Assembly: GCA_963678705.1 (NCBI GenBank)
Contig: OY783210.1
Coordinates: 20,151,331 to 20,215,330 of the forward strand
Direction of reading: 5' to 3'
Source of the DNA: Panorpa germanica
Lineage: Eukaryota > Arthropoda > Insecta > Mecoptera > Panorpidae
Length of the DNA: 64,000 bases
Shown: in pieces, positions 1 through 11,501 of the stretch
How the letters are laid out: every line of letters begins with the position of its first letter
Numbering within the stretch: the stretch's first letter is position 1
Notes under the pieces: model-generated
What the model was told of the DNA's origin: nothing
Database searches by the model: none
Seen by the model: only the letters and a program-made list of their open reading frames with translations
Translations under genes and position numbers: made by a program

Positions 1-868
1 GAAAATAGACGTTCCCCGAAATTAACTGAATATGTCAAAATGTCGTCATGATGATCTAGATTTAGAAAATTGGATTTGCGCAAAATTTTTAGTATTATCT
101 ACGACCTCGTATGTTCAATGTTCCAAATTGTTTTATCTCAATTCTACGACAAAGACAGTGCAAGTGTATCTGAAGACAGTGTTACCTCTACTTTTATTTC
201 ATATCAGATCTTCATCTATGTTCACATTTTACTGCTTATAGAAATGTTAAACGGAAAGTTGATCTGAATATGAATCTGATTGAAGAATTGATCTTCTATC
301 AAGAAATACATCAGTATTATGCTATTATCTATTTTATTTTCACCTTACCCTCACGAGTTACATATATTTCAGCTAGAAACTTAAAATACTAGAAAACAAG
401 ATGGCGCAAAAGTACTTCATGATTTTTACATCCTAGACAAGTTTTATAATAAATTTATTACACTGCATGAAATTTGTAACATATAATAATTTATATTGAT
501 TAATAAAATATTTATGAGGATATATTCTTTTGGAAATATTGAAGCAAAATTCTTAAAATTTACTTTTAAAAGGACAATGAATGTTAGTTGCATTATTAAA
601 AGTAGAATCTTGATGAAAGTTGATATTGGAAATTGGAAAATCCATGTGTGTATGTGAAATGAATTCTTATCTGATTGAAAATACGAGTTGGAACTGTCAG
701 CTATTGCCTGTTTACTAGTGGACACAGGAAGCCGGATTTACACAGGATAATCTTTTATAATAAATTTTTTAATATAAGTAGCATCATCTAATTCGTGCTA
801 TAATCATATTTGAAATGAGTAAAAATAAAATTACCACTTGTAAAATCAATATATTCTTGTTATATCTA
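1..868. other. AT-rich stretch without a recognisable gene
   Basis: I see no coding region, RNA gene or clear repeat here. The open frames of 65-93 codons are made of AT-rich, low-information residues and have no supporting splice or start context. Confidence 0.6.
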
Positions 869-1130
869 CCCAGTAAACATTTTGGAGCATTTTGGAGTCA
901 CTTTGACATCATATTGGAGATGCGTATGATTGTTTTGTCATGAAAGAGTTCATTTATAGTTCAGTTTCTCACAATCGTTCATATGAAATATCTTTTTTAT
1001 CGGCTACAGATGACGGAACCACTCCACCTGTCGGAATACAAATGAAGATAAAGTAGATGCGAACTATAATTAAAGTGAAATAGTTATAGAAACGTCACAA
1101 AATAGGGCACTTCACTAAATGTTTACTGGG
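869..1130 (+). mobile_element. MITE family A, copy 1 (262 bp, TA-flanked)
   Basis: The element begins CCCAGTAAACATTTTGGAG and ends AAATGTTTACTGGG, giving a terminal inverted repeat of about 14 bp. TA lies directly outside each end (867-868 and 1131-1132), as expected for a Tc1/mariner-type TA target duplication. The same sequence recurs at 56,503-56,756 in the same orientation and at 5,795-6,043 in reverse orientation, which defines the family. There is no coding capacity, so it must be moved by a transposase from elsewhere. The superfamily assignment is inference from the TA flanks alone. Confidence 0.88.
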
Positions 1131-1132
1131 TA

Positions 1133-2367
1133 TTAAGGAAAACATTTCAGAAGCTACTCTAACTTTTCCGGGATTCTTTTTGAATACGTCATAATATATA
1201 ATAATACTAATATATAATAGTATTTAGTAAAATAATGGTATTTGGATATTACAAAGCGATGAGAAAAAGAAGAAAAAGGGACAATGAATGTTGGGATGGT
1301 ACTAAATAAAAGGACAGTAATACGCTTGGAGGAAGCACCGGTGAAACAGAAAGATTAGGATAATAGCAAAGACGATGGCCAATACTACACTACTGGCTAA
1401 GGCACAGCTACGAAACCAGAACTTAAAGAGAAGGAGAAGATAAAGGTTGAAAGGGATAAAAGAAGAAGAAGAAGAAAGAAAGAAACATCGGTGTAGAAGA
1501 TGAGACGACATCTAAATAAATATACTTCGTTTTAGTTTTTATAACTTTTAGACGGTTTTATTTCAGTCTAATGTCAAACGCCGTCGAAAAAAGTTTCTAA
1601 ATAAAAGTCTTAGTTTTAGAATAGTCTTACTCTTTTTACTTCTTATATTTTAAGTAAAATGTCACCCAAATTTCATAAGCAAACTTAACATGCAAAACAA
1701 TTGCTAAAATTTTAAACTATGGAAGATGGAATCTAATATTGAAAGAAGTGAACTTAACTGGTGCATTCCTCCTAGTCTTTATTATTAAAGCTGGACTCCT
1801 AGAGCTATACTAAAATGCATACAGTAGTAACCAGAAGTTAAACTACGTCCTACACTACCTAAGGCCATGGCACACTATATATTTTCTTTCTATAAAATAT
1901 AGATATATAGCTAACTAACTAAAACTATACTACTACATATACATATATTGTACTTGAGGATAGTGATCATATAGGACTGTGGCAGCGTTGCCAAGTCTTA
2001 CCCCACCCTCTTATTTTAAGAATACTTGAATGGTTTTTAAATCTATGTCATAAAATTTAATATTAAACAATATATTTGGAAATATTAAACAAAACTTGGT
2101 TTATACGTTTTCTGTATTATGTTCTTATCTTTTTTAAATTCAAAAAAGGTTTCTTTTTTATTATTATAACCGTTATAACTAACGGTTTTTCGTGAACCTT
2201 TTCGGATTTATTTAGAAGACCTTATGAATTATGATTTACTGCTGTTCAACCGAACAATAACAAGTAGTTAACAGGTATTTGAAACTAAATATAACTAACT
2301 ATAATTACAACTCTTATTTTAGAACTAACTTAAAACTAACAAAATAATTTAACTTTAAAACCAAGTA
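1133..2367. other. Non-genic stretch with a purine-rich segment
   Basis: No gene is seen. Positions about 1262-1505 are strongly purine-rich on the + strand (runs of GAAGAAGAAGA), which produces a spurious Ser/Leu-rich frame on the opposite strand. The rest is AT-rich and unassigned. Confidence 0.55.
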
Positions 2368-2478
2368 CGAGGCGTGTTTTTTAAGTAAGTACCGTTTTGG
2401 AATTAAAAAAAGACGTGCAAAGATATCGCAATAATTTTATTTTTACATGAAAGCCTGTACCTTAATCTACTTTTCTAC
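2368..2478 (+). repeat. Left terminal inverted repeat of the mariner element
   Basis: Reads CGAGGCGTGTTTTTTAAG at the outer end and stops at ACTTTTCTAC. Its inner edge is the reverse complement of the last three transposase codons plus the stop, so the inverted repeat is longer than a simple transposase-binding end. Confidence 0.93.
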
Positions 2479-2530
2479 AGCCATTACAGTCTGATTCTCC
2501 ATTGTATACGTTGTTTACTGAGTGTTTAAG

Positions 2531-2855
2531 ATGCCTCCGACAATCGTGTGTCCCGCCGATTGTGAAGTACGGGCTGTTATACGATTTCTTAGTGATAAAG
2601 GCGTAAAACCGATCGACATTCATCGTGAGATCTGTGAAGTTTACGGACAAAACATTATGAGTGATGGAATGGTAAGGAAATGGGTGAGAGCATTTAAAGA
2701 TGGCCGCACAAATGTGCATGATGAAAAAAGTCAAAACAGTTGTGATACAGTGGTTAACAAGTCAGGCGGCAGAATTTTATGAGGAGGGTATTCAAAAACT
2801 GGTGCCACGTGATGACAAGTGCCTCAATATTCACGGAAATTATGTAGAAAAGTAG
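2531..2855 (+). pseudogene. Mariner transposase remnant: N-terminus joined to C-terminus out of frame
   Basis: The reading frame from ATG 2531 gives the helix-turn-helix start of an insect mariner transposase, including the motif YGQNIMSDGMVRKW and then DGRTNVHDE at about codons 44-65. After about position 2725 the same frame runs to an unrelated short tail. A second frame reads the family's usual C-terminus: WLTSQAAEFYEEG, then GIQKLVP, ending NYVEK and stop at 2853-2855. The catalytic core with its DDD triad (roughly 230 codons in intact relatives) is missing. The two parts are out of frame, so no functional transposase is made. The family call is secure; the exact deletion junction is approximate. 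Confidence 0.93.
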
Positions 2856-2954
2856 ATTAAGGTACAGGCTTTCATGTAAAAATAAAATTATTGCGATATC
2901 TTTGCACGTCTTTTTTTAATTCCAAAACGGTACTCACTTAAAAAACACGCCTCG
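2844..2954 (-). repeat. Right terminal inverted repeat of the mariner element
   Basis: Reverse complement of 2368-2478 with one mismatch. It starts inside the transposase tail (codons for VEK and the stop) and ends at the TA duplication. Confidence 0.93.
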
Positions 2955-3308
2955 TACTATTGAAGAGAATAACAATATAACAAGAAATTCTTTTCTCTTA
3001 GGCGGAAAAGGTTCAATATAACAATAAAATATTTGAATAATTGAATATTATTTAAACAGTGTTCAATATTCAATGTTCATGTCAATAAAACTGGGGTTGA
3101 ATTTGCGGACACCTTCAATTAGAAACATTCAAATCAAAAACTATATAAAATGCGTACCATATGTTTGCTTAGACCAACGCAATACTGAAGATTGTGCGTT
3201 ACAGATTTTTTTACTATGGATTACTCCATTACAAATTAAAATATATTTAATTTGATGCATGATATAGTTTATTTCAAAATATATTTCAAACTTCTTTAAT
3301 TTTTACAG

Positions 3309-3402
3309 AAAGTGACGTATATTTTAACTAGTTATGTATTCCACATCCGCCTTCGTCCCGCTCTGTCGCTCGCGCGTTCCTTATCTACGCTGTGATGACC
3401 AA
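3309..3402 (+). other. Candidate + strand exon (94 nt)
   Basis: A pyrimidine-rich acceptor (CTTCTTTAATTTTTACAG) precedes this block and the consensus donor CAA|GTAAGTATT follows it. The block is markedly richer in GC than its surroundings (CCGCCTTCGTCCCGCTCTGT). From ATG 3334 a frame stays open for 23 codons to the donor in phase 0; a second frame is open from the acceptor but ends in two stops just before the donor. It may be a 5' exon, a non-coding exon or chance. No homology is recognised. Confidence 0.3.
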
Positions 3403-5794
3403 GTAAGTATTAGAAATATTATTATATGTAATATGCATAAAATATTAAATTTTTAATTGGCTGTCCAACCAACAGACAAACACCCGCGAAAATAAAATAT
3501 ACATCAAAATTAGAAATTTTCTTCATTAAAAAATATCATATTCTATATTACTGAAATATATTTCTATCAGTATTATTTTTGATGTAAACTTCTATACAAC
3601 GAATACATATTGATATCTGACAATATATGCTTTGTCACTGTGTTTTTTTTAACAATTTTTTTTAGAATGTTGATAGAGTTCAAGATATTATCAGTGTTAT
3701 CGCTGGCAACTCATATGAATGGGTCCTTTTGTTTTTAATGCAGTAGTTGTAAAAAACAAGACCATTCATTGAATTTAGTTCAATACGCAGTGGACCGTGA
3801 AAATATTAAAGAATAAGAACAATGATTAAGATCGAGAAATGTTATTTGATTATAATGCCCATTTACCTATTTTATTGTTATTATTACCCAAAAATGATCT
3901 ATTGGATGAAACAACACTATTTGAAAAAGTTGAAAAAATTTGAGTCTTCTTCTTAATCACAGGGCTACAGGTTTGGTATGTTTTAGTTTTTATGTTTCAT
4001 TTAATTTAGAATATATAAACTTAGAATTATGAATTTAGAATACCAAAAATATAATGTTGAGTTAAGAATTGATGTTGTCTGTTCAGAGAAGAGTACAAAG
4101 TAACAAGGACAATAAGTCAAGTCTACAGTGTGCCCCCTGCATAACAATTCAAACATTTTTTTCTTGTCCCTTGACACTGCATTTCGTCGTTTCATTTTGG
4201 CGTAATTCTTTATTTTCTTAGAAAAAGGGGGAAAGAAGACTTATTATGTATTATTTCTTACTGTAAAATATAATGCATATATACATGTTAGTTATATTGC
4301 TTTTCTATTCTAACATATATATCATATTTATCTTCTCTTTCACACGCCCACTGACTGTTACAAATGGTAAAACTACAGGTCAGTTTTTTTATAACGCCAA
4401 AGAATCTTGGTACATTCAACCAGAAGAGAATTTACTTTCAAAATCTGCACAAATCTTTAATTATGTATAAGTTTACAAAAGAGGAAGGCAGCAAGTTTAT
4501 TAGTTTCATTCTGGACCAATTCATAAACCATTATGTTTTAATTTATGTAATATCATATACAATTTCTTTTTGTAAACTTTTTCGCAGTAAAAATATGAAT
4601 CAGAGCAATATTCAAAAGAATAACCATGTATTTTCAGTATCAGACTGTGTCTAGTCTCTATATGGATTATTAAGGGCAAAATTTGGAGAATAAACTATGT
4701 AGAAATTTGGTTAATATCTATTTTCATTTTCCCAGCCTCATTAAAGGGGAAGAGGGTTTCCAATATGTTTTCTACGAATCGAAATCCATTACTGATTTTT
4801 TGCTAGGTTAGTTTTTCAAAGAATTGGTTTTTAATGACATAGTGGACTGTACATACGAGTATTACAAAAAAAACTGAAAACCTAATAAATTAAATACACC
4901 AGCCACTACTGTACGTTAGACCATAGCCGGCACTACGGTTCAGATTTTAAAAATATATATATTTTTAGTTTTTATTCTCATCTTATTTTTTTATAACTTT
5001 TAAAAATTCATCTCGTTAAAAAAAAAGGAATACATCCCATATAGACAGACCTATAGGAGGCAGGACCGTTCGGCTCTTATTAAAATTGAAAACAGTGCAA
5101 AAGGCATTCAATTTCAAAGTAAAAAATATCGTATTTCAAGAAAATAGGAAAGCAGAATTTTAAATTGAATAAAAACATTAAAATCCTTGACATTTGTGGC
5201 AGGTTTGACATATTAAAGCAACCTTATCTATTCGAGAAATATTTCGATTAGAAATAGAAAAAAATCCGATAACCTTAAATGCATCAACATGTATTTAATA
5301 TTTATTTAAAATAAAAGAAGCATTTAAATGAAAAAAATAATACCTAATGTTAACAACCCTTTTCTTAAAATATAATAATGAACGAATTAATTTAATAATT
5401 ATTTTGAAAATATGTATTATGCAGTTGGCTAAAGGTTGATTTCAATAAATGTCAATGAGTTACATTTTTTTTTTTGAGGTTATGTCGCTTTTTTTTTACT
5501 AAAACATTCTCATTATTTATTCCCAGTATTTTTTAATTCTTTTAAACAATATCACGTGATATATACCTTACAATTTATTCATGAGCTCTGTGTACTCAGG
5601 TACAGAATGGTCAGTAAGTTTTAATTTTGATTAAATTGATTTTAAATTACTAACAAATAAAATTGAGGCTTCCGGTATTATGTATAGAATACTAGACTCA
5701 TACTGAAGACACGACCGTCTTTAGATAGGCTTGTGTTTGTTGTGGAAAGATGGAGACAACACTATTTGATATGGCTGAACAGAAGCACAGCGTA
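3403..5794. other. Non-genic AT-rich stretch
   Basis: No gene is supported. The frames at 4001-4195, 4273-4470 and 4364-4654 are low-information and overlap each other. One dispersed repeat (4003-4062) is described separately. Confidence 0.55.
4003..4062 (+). repeat. Dispersed AT-rich repeat, inverted partner at 6160-6245
   Basis: The string TTAATTTAGAATA...AACTTAGAATTATGAATTTAGAATACCAAAAATATAA recurs in reverse complement at about 6160-6245 with only a few changes. A weaker relative (TTCTAAATTTATAATTCTAAG) is at about 53,985. The type of element is unknown. Confidence 0.6.
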
Positions 5795-6043
5795 GAAGTG
5801 AACAATTTGATGAAATGTCCTGTTTTGTCATGTTTCTATCACTATTGCACTTCAATTATACTTAGCATCAACTTTATTTTCATTTGTATTCCGACAGGTG
5901 GAGTGGTGTCGCAATTTGTAGCCGATAAAATAGACATTTCATATGAACGACTGTCAGAAACTGAACTGTAAATGAATTCTTACATGACAAAAAAAATCAT
6001 ACGCATCTTAAATATGATTGCAGTGACAAAAATGTTTACTGGG
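5795..6043 (-). mobile_element. MITE family A, copy 2 (reverse orientation, older)
   Basis: Reverse complement of the family at 869 and 56,503. The shared core includes ATTCCGACAGGTGGAGTGGT, the GATAAAATAGACATTTCATATG segment and the end AATGTTTACTGGG. The other end has decayed to GAAGTGAACAATTTG (expected CCCAGTAAACAATTTG). It is flanked by TA on the left only, so the right target base pair has changed. The 73-codon frame across 5750-5971 is mostly this element and is not a gene. Confidence 0.85.
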
Positions 6044-6245
6044 ATGATGAAATTTTTTGACAAGGTCTTAAATACCATTTAACCATTTAAGTACTTTAAA
6101 TTTTAAAATCCATATATATATATATATTATATGTTATATTCTCAACTGAATATCATAATAGTTTCGAACTCTGTATTCTAAATCAACTTTATATTTTTGA
6201 TATTCTAAATTCACAATTCTAAGTTTGTATTCTAAATTAAAAAAT

Positions 6246-8644
6246 ACACAAATTGAAAACATACTGTACTGAAAACAAGCTGTACCATATTTCTATGAAA
6301 AATAAAAAACTTGGCCAGTATAACAAAATCCACAAAACTGACATATGTGCTTAGGGTAATGAATATAAAATTTTATATTATAATAAAAATACTCAAAATA
6401 GTAACCACTCTGTATTATACATGTTATCATTTGTTGAAGTATAATACAAACACGATATGATATTAAAACAACTGTCGTATAGTATTGTATCATATCCTAG
6501 AACATATAGGCATATACAACAATGATATACCAGTATACCTTATCTTCAATTGAAAAATGATAACTTATGTTTCATATTTACAAATGTTATCATATTTAAA
6601 CATTGGTTCTTCGTTGTTTAGGTTTATGACGAATGGCGGATTGACGCGACGCGACATTTGTCACTTGAACTCACTTCATAGATATCATTTTACAAAAAAA
6701 AAAAGAAAAAAGTAATATAACATACTTCAAACATTTGTTAAATATCTGTAAGTAATAGGAGAGAGGGGGGCGGGGAGTGAGGGGTAAATATTGCGGGACA
6801 CTTACACCTGCTGCATATCGTATATAATATTAGATTCAGAAAATATGAAGAGTAACCCGATTTTAGGTCGAGTTTGATTTTTACTATGGTTAATAACACA
6901 GCTCAGAGAAATATAGCTTTGTAAGGGCGTCCGCACATGGGTCGACTGATTCCAAACGCGAGCCCCGAATCTGCCCAAACCGAATGAGAGAACACACACG
7001 ACACGAACGAAACTAAATTGATTTGAAATTGGTTTTGACCAAGTTTTGAACGACTGTGTTTCTTGGTCGCAGTTGCATGTTATTGCTGGTGCATCATGAG
7101 CAGAGATGTGCACAAATACTATTCAAAACTATTTAAATACATACCAATACCTCATAATATGACACAATAAAATCTCTATTATGCTATTGTTCGGTTCGAC
7201 ATGCGTTTGTTTTTCATTTTCGTTGGAAACTTCGTTCGCGGCTAGTTTGCAATCAGTCGACATTTTTTTCTCGTGGTACAATTTTTCATAACTTAACTTT
7301 TGTCCTTTTCGAGAACTTTAGTTTTTGTTGTATTCATATTCAAACGGCAGCTTCGTTGTTGAAGTTACGATACGCATATTAATTTAGCGTGTCCTTATAT
7401 TTAATACACTTACTTGTTATTCATTCACTTTAACTTTGCTTTTCTATTTTCTGCTTTGTATGCTATGCTGCTATATAGTACGAGTTATACACTCTTTGCT
7501 CCGGCAACAATATTTACCAAGCTGCGCGCCAAAATAGGAAAGATAAATACAGTAAAGTAAATGTAAATAAAACTATATAGAACTATATACTACATAGTTA
7601 TATAGTTCTCTGCGAATATAAATAAACGTAAACTAATGCTGCAGGTAGAGGTACAGCTGATGTTTACGTTTAGCAAGCAGTGTAAGATGGTATCTAGAAA
7701 TCTAGCTTTAACTAGATAAAAAACTGGAAAAGGCTAGACATTGGAATATAAATCTACTAAAATCTAATGAATTTATTTATGATATAACATTACATACGCT
7801 CAATAGTTTAGCTTATGTAGTTATTTAGCTAATAATCACGTGACCTTGTCATAAAAGAAGTTAGCAGTCTGATCTAGCAGTTAAACGAAAGTAAGTAAAA
7901 AAAAAAACACTTTTCATTTGTTTCGAAGTTAATTAAAACATGACATACAAATATTATAATTATGTAATAAATTCAACGAATTATATGCGGTAAAAGAAAT
8001 AGTTCAGAGAAGCATTTTACTTCGTCGGCAAATATTTTCTAGTGTTTTTATTATTAATATTATTATTATTGCAATTGTTTTACTTACACCATAATTATAT
8101 TCTCATTACTGTGTAATTGTTTAAATACCGTTTAATAATTAATAATAAAACAATGCAATACTTTAACTCTAATTTATACAGTAAACTCTCCATATTCGTT
8201 TCGGTTATTCAGCGGAAAAAAGAGTCAAATATTTATCGTATGAGAAAGTTACATTTGCTGTTATATGAATACATACGGTTATAATTATTATTTAAAACTT
8301 TTTAATCATAAACACGAACCGTAAATTAATATTTAAAATAATTCTTTTTTAATTTAATATGTACAGCATATAAAATTTATATATTTTTTATTATATTACT
8401 ATGATTTAAACAGCTAGGTTATATCTCTAATTAGTTCTAATATAATAATTGTGTGTTTTATAGATCTGTTTATTTTATAGTTGGTATGTTTGTTTACTTT
8501 TTGATTTGTTTATCATTTGGTAAGTTAATTCTTTGCAGGTCTTAGAATAAATTTATTCTATCTCCACAAATCGAACCTGTAGTTAAGTATTTTTTACCCA
8601 GAAGACTACAAATATATTAATTTAATATGTAGCAATATATTATT
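6246..8644. other. Non-genic stretch with a GC-richer patch and a hAT-like end
   Basis: No gene is seen. Positions about 6920-7095 are GC-richer (GTCCGCACATGGGTCGACTG). Immediately after it, at 7102, the sequence CAGAGATGTGCACAAATAC resembles the terminal repeat of hAT elements, but I found no matching opposite end. From 7400 to 8640 it is AT-rich and unassigned. Confidence 0.45.
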
Positions 8645-9190
8645 ATTAATTGTTTATTGTTCGCCTTTCGGCTTTACAATCTACATTCTTAAATACATTT
8701 CATATACTTCAACTTACAATTAAATTTACATTATTCTAAACCTTTTTATTTCCAAAAGTACTTTCTGCTTCTTCTTCTCTTGACCCTCTTCATTCATTTT
8801 TCCTAGTCTTCCTTCTGTACTGGTCTATCCCCTAGTCTATTTTTCTGGGCTGAAGTTTAACTGTTTCCTCGCTACTTCTTTCTTTCTCCTGCTTCCTGTT
8901 CCTTATGCAACCCAGCCACCAGCTTATTTATTCTCCTGTTTTTCCTTTCCTTCTTACTATTTCCGACATCCACCTCTTTCCTTCACTGCCTCCCTTTAAT
9001 AGCTGGCCAATATTCCTTTCGCTCGCTACTTTTTCCTTACACTCAAACTTAATGTGCTCCAGTGTTTCGTCCTCCGCTACATTCTACACTTTCTTTCCTC
9101 ACTCTTTTCCCAGTATCTGTTTCCTTTTTCCTCATTTCCCAATCTAAACCTTGCTGTTCTTCTTATGTGTTTTATGTCTTTTTCTATAAG
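8645..9190 (-). mobile_element. LINE 3' fragment, frameshifted (minus strand)
   Basis: Read on the minus strand, the block gives TARFRLGNEEKGNRYWEK, then after a frameshift EDETLEHIKFECKEK followed by KRWMSEIVRRKGK. This is the C-terminal Cys/His zinc-knuckle region (CRxC ... H ... C) that follows the reverse transcriptase in insect non-LTR retrotransposons. A second fragment of the same kind is at 32,700-33,030 on the + strand. The 5' part is absent (5' truncation is usual for LINEs) and the frame is broken, so it is dead. The apparent + strand 80-codon Ser/Phe-rich frame at 8905-9147 is its shadow. Confidence 0.75.
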
Positions 9191-9238
9191 ATGTAGCAAT
9201 ATATAATCTTGCTTTATTAAAGTCAGAACATGTGAATA

Positions 9239-9452
9239 TAGTTAAAATCACGAGAGTTCGGCGGTGATTTACACTTAAAAGAGGTTACAAGAGCGGCATA
9301 AATCTATAATACGATAATGAATTTTATTTTATTCGTTTCTATATACATTATAGAAAAATAAGTGCGTCAGTGCTTTTTAGTTATATCGGCAGTTTATACT
9401 CCACAATTTGTTTTAAGTATGAGTCGTCGCCGAACTCTCGTAATTTGAACTA
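9239..9452 (+). mobile_element. MITE family B, copy 1 (214 bp)
   Basis: The ends are inverted repeats of about 30 bp: TAGTTAAAATCACGAGAGTT on the left and AACTCTCGTAATTTGAACTA on the right, each continuing inward into GCGG/CGCCG. TA flanks both sides (9237-9238, 9453-9454). The same element is at 33,776-33,989 and, in damaged form, at 17,866 and 18,227. It has no coding capacity; it is probably mobilised by a Tc1/mariner transposase, inferred from the TA target. Confidence 0.9.
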
Positions 9453-9454
9453 TA

Positions 9455-11154
9455 TATGCCGAAAGATAACTTTTGTTATGTAATCGTACATTATATTAAC
9501 CTAAAAAATATTATGTAACAGTAACAGAAATTGTATTTCAGCAATACCAGAATTGTAAATATTTTTAGCTGTAATAAATCTAGAATATGGAGTCATTACT
9601 GTTTTTTATAATTATAAGATACAGCGATATAATATCATACTGACATAAATACTCATAAAAGTATGTTGTTCATACTGACACATATGTTTTTATAAAAATA
9701 ATGTTGTTATGTAATTTGTAGGTTAGAAATATTTAACACCTTTAAATTACAAAATATCTGAGTAAATGAAAATAAATAATATAAGCAAATACTTTGACAT
9801 AATTAAAAATATTGAGTTTTGCTTAGTGGTAACAACAGAACCTTATTACATAGCGTATTAAGGTTCAATTTTGAATGCAAATTTGGAAAATTCAATGTGT
9901 AGTTTGACACTTATGATTTTTATATGAAACAATGAAGAAATATGTAAGTTGAGAAATACATACTTAATAAATATATATATACTCTTACATATGTACGATA
10001 AGATAATATACGTATGTATGATAAAATTCAAACAAATATTTAATATCTTTCGAAAAACATTTCTGAGTAATCATGTTTCAAAACAGGATGTAGATGTATT
10101 TTACTAACAGCCGGAAATTGATTTATGGTAAAGTAGTCATAGGCTTTATGAATACTTTCCGTTGTTAGATCATATTTTCAGAGAGTCTCAAATAATATAA
10201 TTATTCTGCTATTATGAATAACTACTTTACCTACTATACTAAATACGGAAGTAATTGATAGACTTTGTTTTTATCAGTAAATGCTTCAGAGAAAAAATCG
10301 TGACCGGAATAATGCGAAATTTTTGATTCAATAATGAAAATATTTAAATTTTATATGATGTAATCTATTTTGTCCTAATAATACTCTCAGTGCATCGCTG
10401 TGATTTAAATGCGGACCTGACTATGACATCTTGCAAGGGAACAGAGATACCAGAGGTAATCGTGGTCAAATACCACTTGCCAAGTCATTCCTTTGCTTGA
10501 ACGGTATTTTTTATAAAGATGTATAAAACATTTTATAAGCTTGTAAGCACATATATTTTGCTTATAAAAGTTTTTTAAGGTCTGTGTGTAGATCTGTATA
10601 TGTGTATTCGTATTCCACAATACATGCACAGTATTGGAATACCGTATTTTTTTCCCTTGTTTTTCTGCCGCTCGTGCTCACGTGACTGTCCCAACTCGGA
10701 TATGAATATCTTCTCTCCCTTGGTTCAGTGCTCAATTCGTCTAGTAATATATTGTACTTAATATCGGGATATACTTTTTCTAACGATTAGAAATTCAAAG
10801 TGAAGTTCATGGTGACGTAGATACGATGTACCAAGTTTACAAAGAAATTTTCTTACATCTTCTCATATGTTTATTATTCCAAGGAACTTAAAATGTGGTC
10901 CTTAAAATTCTGCTTAAACCCCTGATTGCTTGTGAACCCTTGACCTGAATTTTGACGTCGTTTATTAAATTCAAGCAATTTGCATGAAATTTAACTCCGC
11001 ATATGTTCAATGTCTATGTAACATATTACATATGGGTACAGCGCCAAAATATATTGTATAAATATTTCTTTCTGTAGAATACATATTTTATATGGTATTT
11101 ATAAATTTGTTTAAAAAACTTATACTTTGCATATATCTATATTATATCAACATA
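9455..11154. other. Non-genic AT-rich stretch
   Basis: No gene, RNA or clear element is seen. At about 10,478-10,520 there is a short match (TTTGCTTGAACGGTA) to the mariner-relic family seen at 53,755. Confidence 0.5.
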
Positions 11155-11259
11155 CAAGGCGGTTCAAAAGTCAATGATCAACATAACGATGCATGTTTCA
11201 TTCCTTTTTATTTTTGAATACAAGTTTTTCTGTGGTACAATACTTTTGAACCATTCTTT
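11155..11259 (+). mobile_element. Small MITE (about 105 bp)
   Basis: Left end CAAGGCGGTTCAAAAGT and right end ACTTTTGAACCATTCTTTA are imperfect inverted repeats of about 17 bp, with TA outside each end. The interior has no coding capacity. The TA flank and end sequence suggest a mariner derivative; a single copy in this window means the boundaries rest on the inverted repeat only. Confidence 0.6.
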
Positions 11260-11417
11260 ATAAAATATACGGTATAGTTTAACATTATAATATTTTTGTT
11301 CATGTTTATAATGAAATAAATTTGAATTTTTACTACTTTTTTTCGTGATTGTAGAGAATTTATACTAAGATTAGCTTTATATATTATAGTACAGAAATAA
11401 ACTTTTTTCTCATGCAG

Positions 11418-11501
11418 GCAAATTTAAAACATTTTAACAATGGACGTCTTGCTCCTTACATTACCCTGTTTAGAAGGAGTCTTATATGAAAATTTTATGA
11501 A
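11418..11501 (+). other. Candidate + strand exon (84 nt) with possible start codon
   Basis: A strong acceptor (CTTTTTTCTCATGCAG) and a consensus donor (GAA|GTAAGTATT) bracket this block. From ATG 11,440, in good context (AACAATGG), a frame reads MDVLLLTLPCLEGVLYENFM and leaves in phase 2. A second frame, open from the acceptor, ends in TGA 16 bases before the donor; it would be continuous with the phase-0 end of the candidate exon at 3309-3402. No homology is recognised. Splice signals are the whole case. Confidence 0.3.

Larger units (their letters stand above)
2368..2954 (+). mobile_element. Internally deleted mariner element with 111-bp terminal inverted repeats
   Basis: The ends are perfect inverted repeats except at one position: 2368-2478 and 2844-2954 match at 110 of 111 bases (AAGTAAGTACC on the left, AAGTGAGTACC on the right). 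TA flanks both ends (2366-2367 and 2955-2956), the mariner target. Between the arms is a transposase remnant with the N-terminal helix-turn-helix part fused to the C-terminal tail. At 587 bp the element is well short of a usual mariner of about 1.3 kb, so most of the transposase has been lost. The near-identity of the arms says it inserted or was gene-converted recently. It cannot move itself but could be moved by a related transposase. Confidence 0.95.

Noticed and set aside
5750..5971. 73-codon + strand open frame
   Set aside because: Mostly inside MITE family A copy 2, which recurs elsewhere without an open frame.
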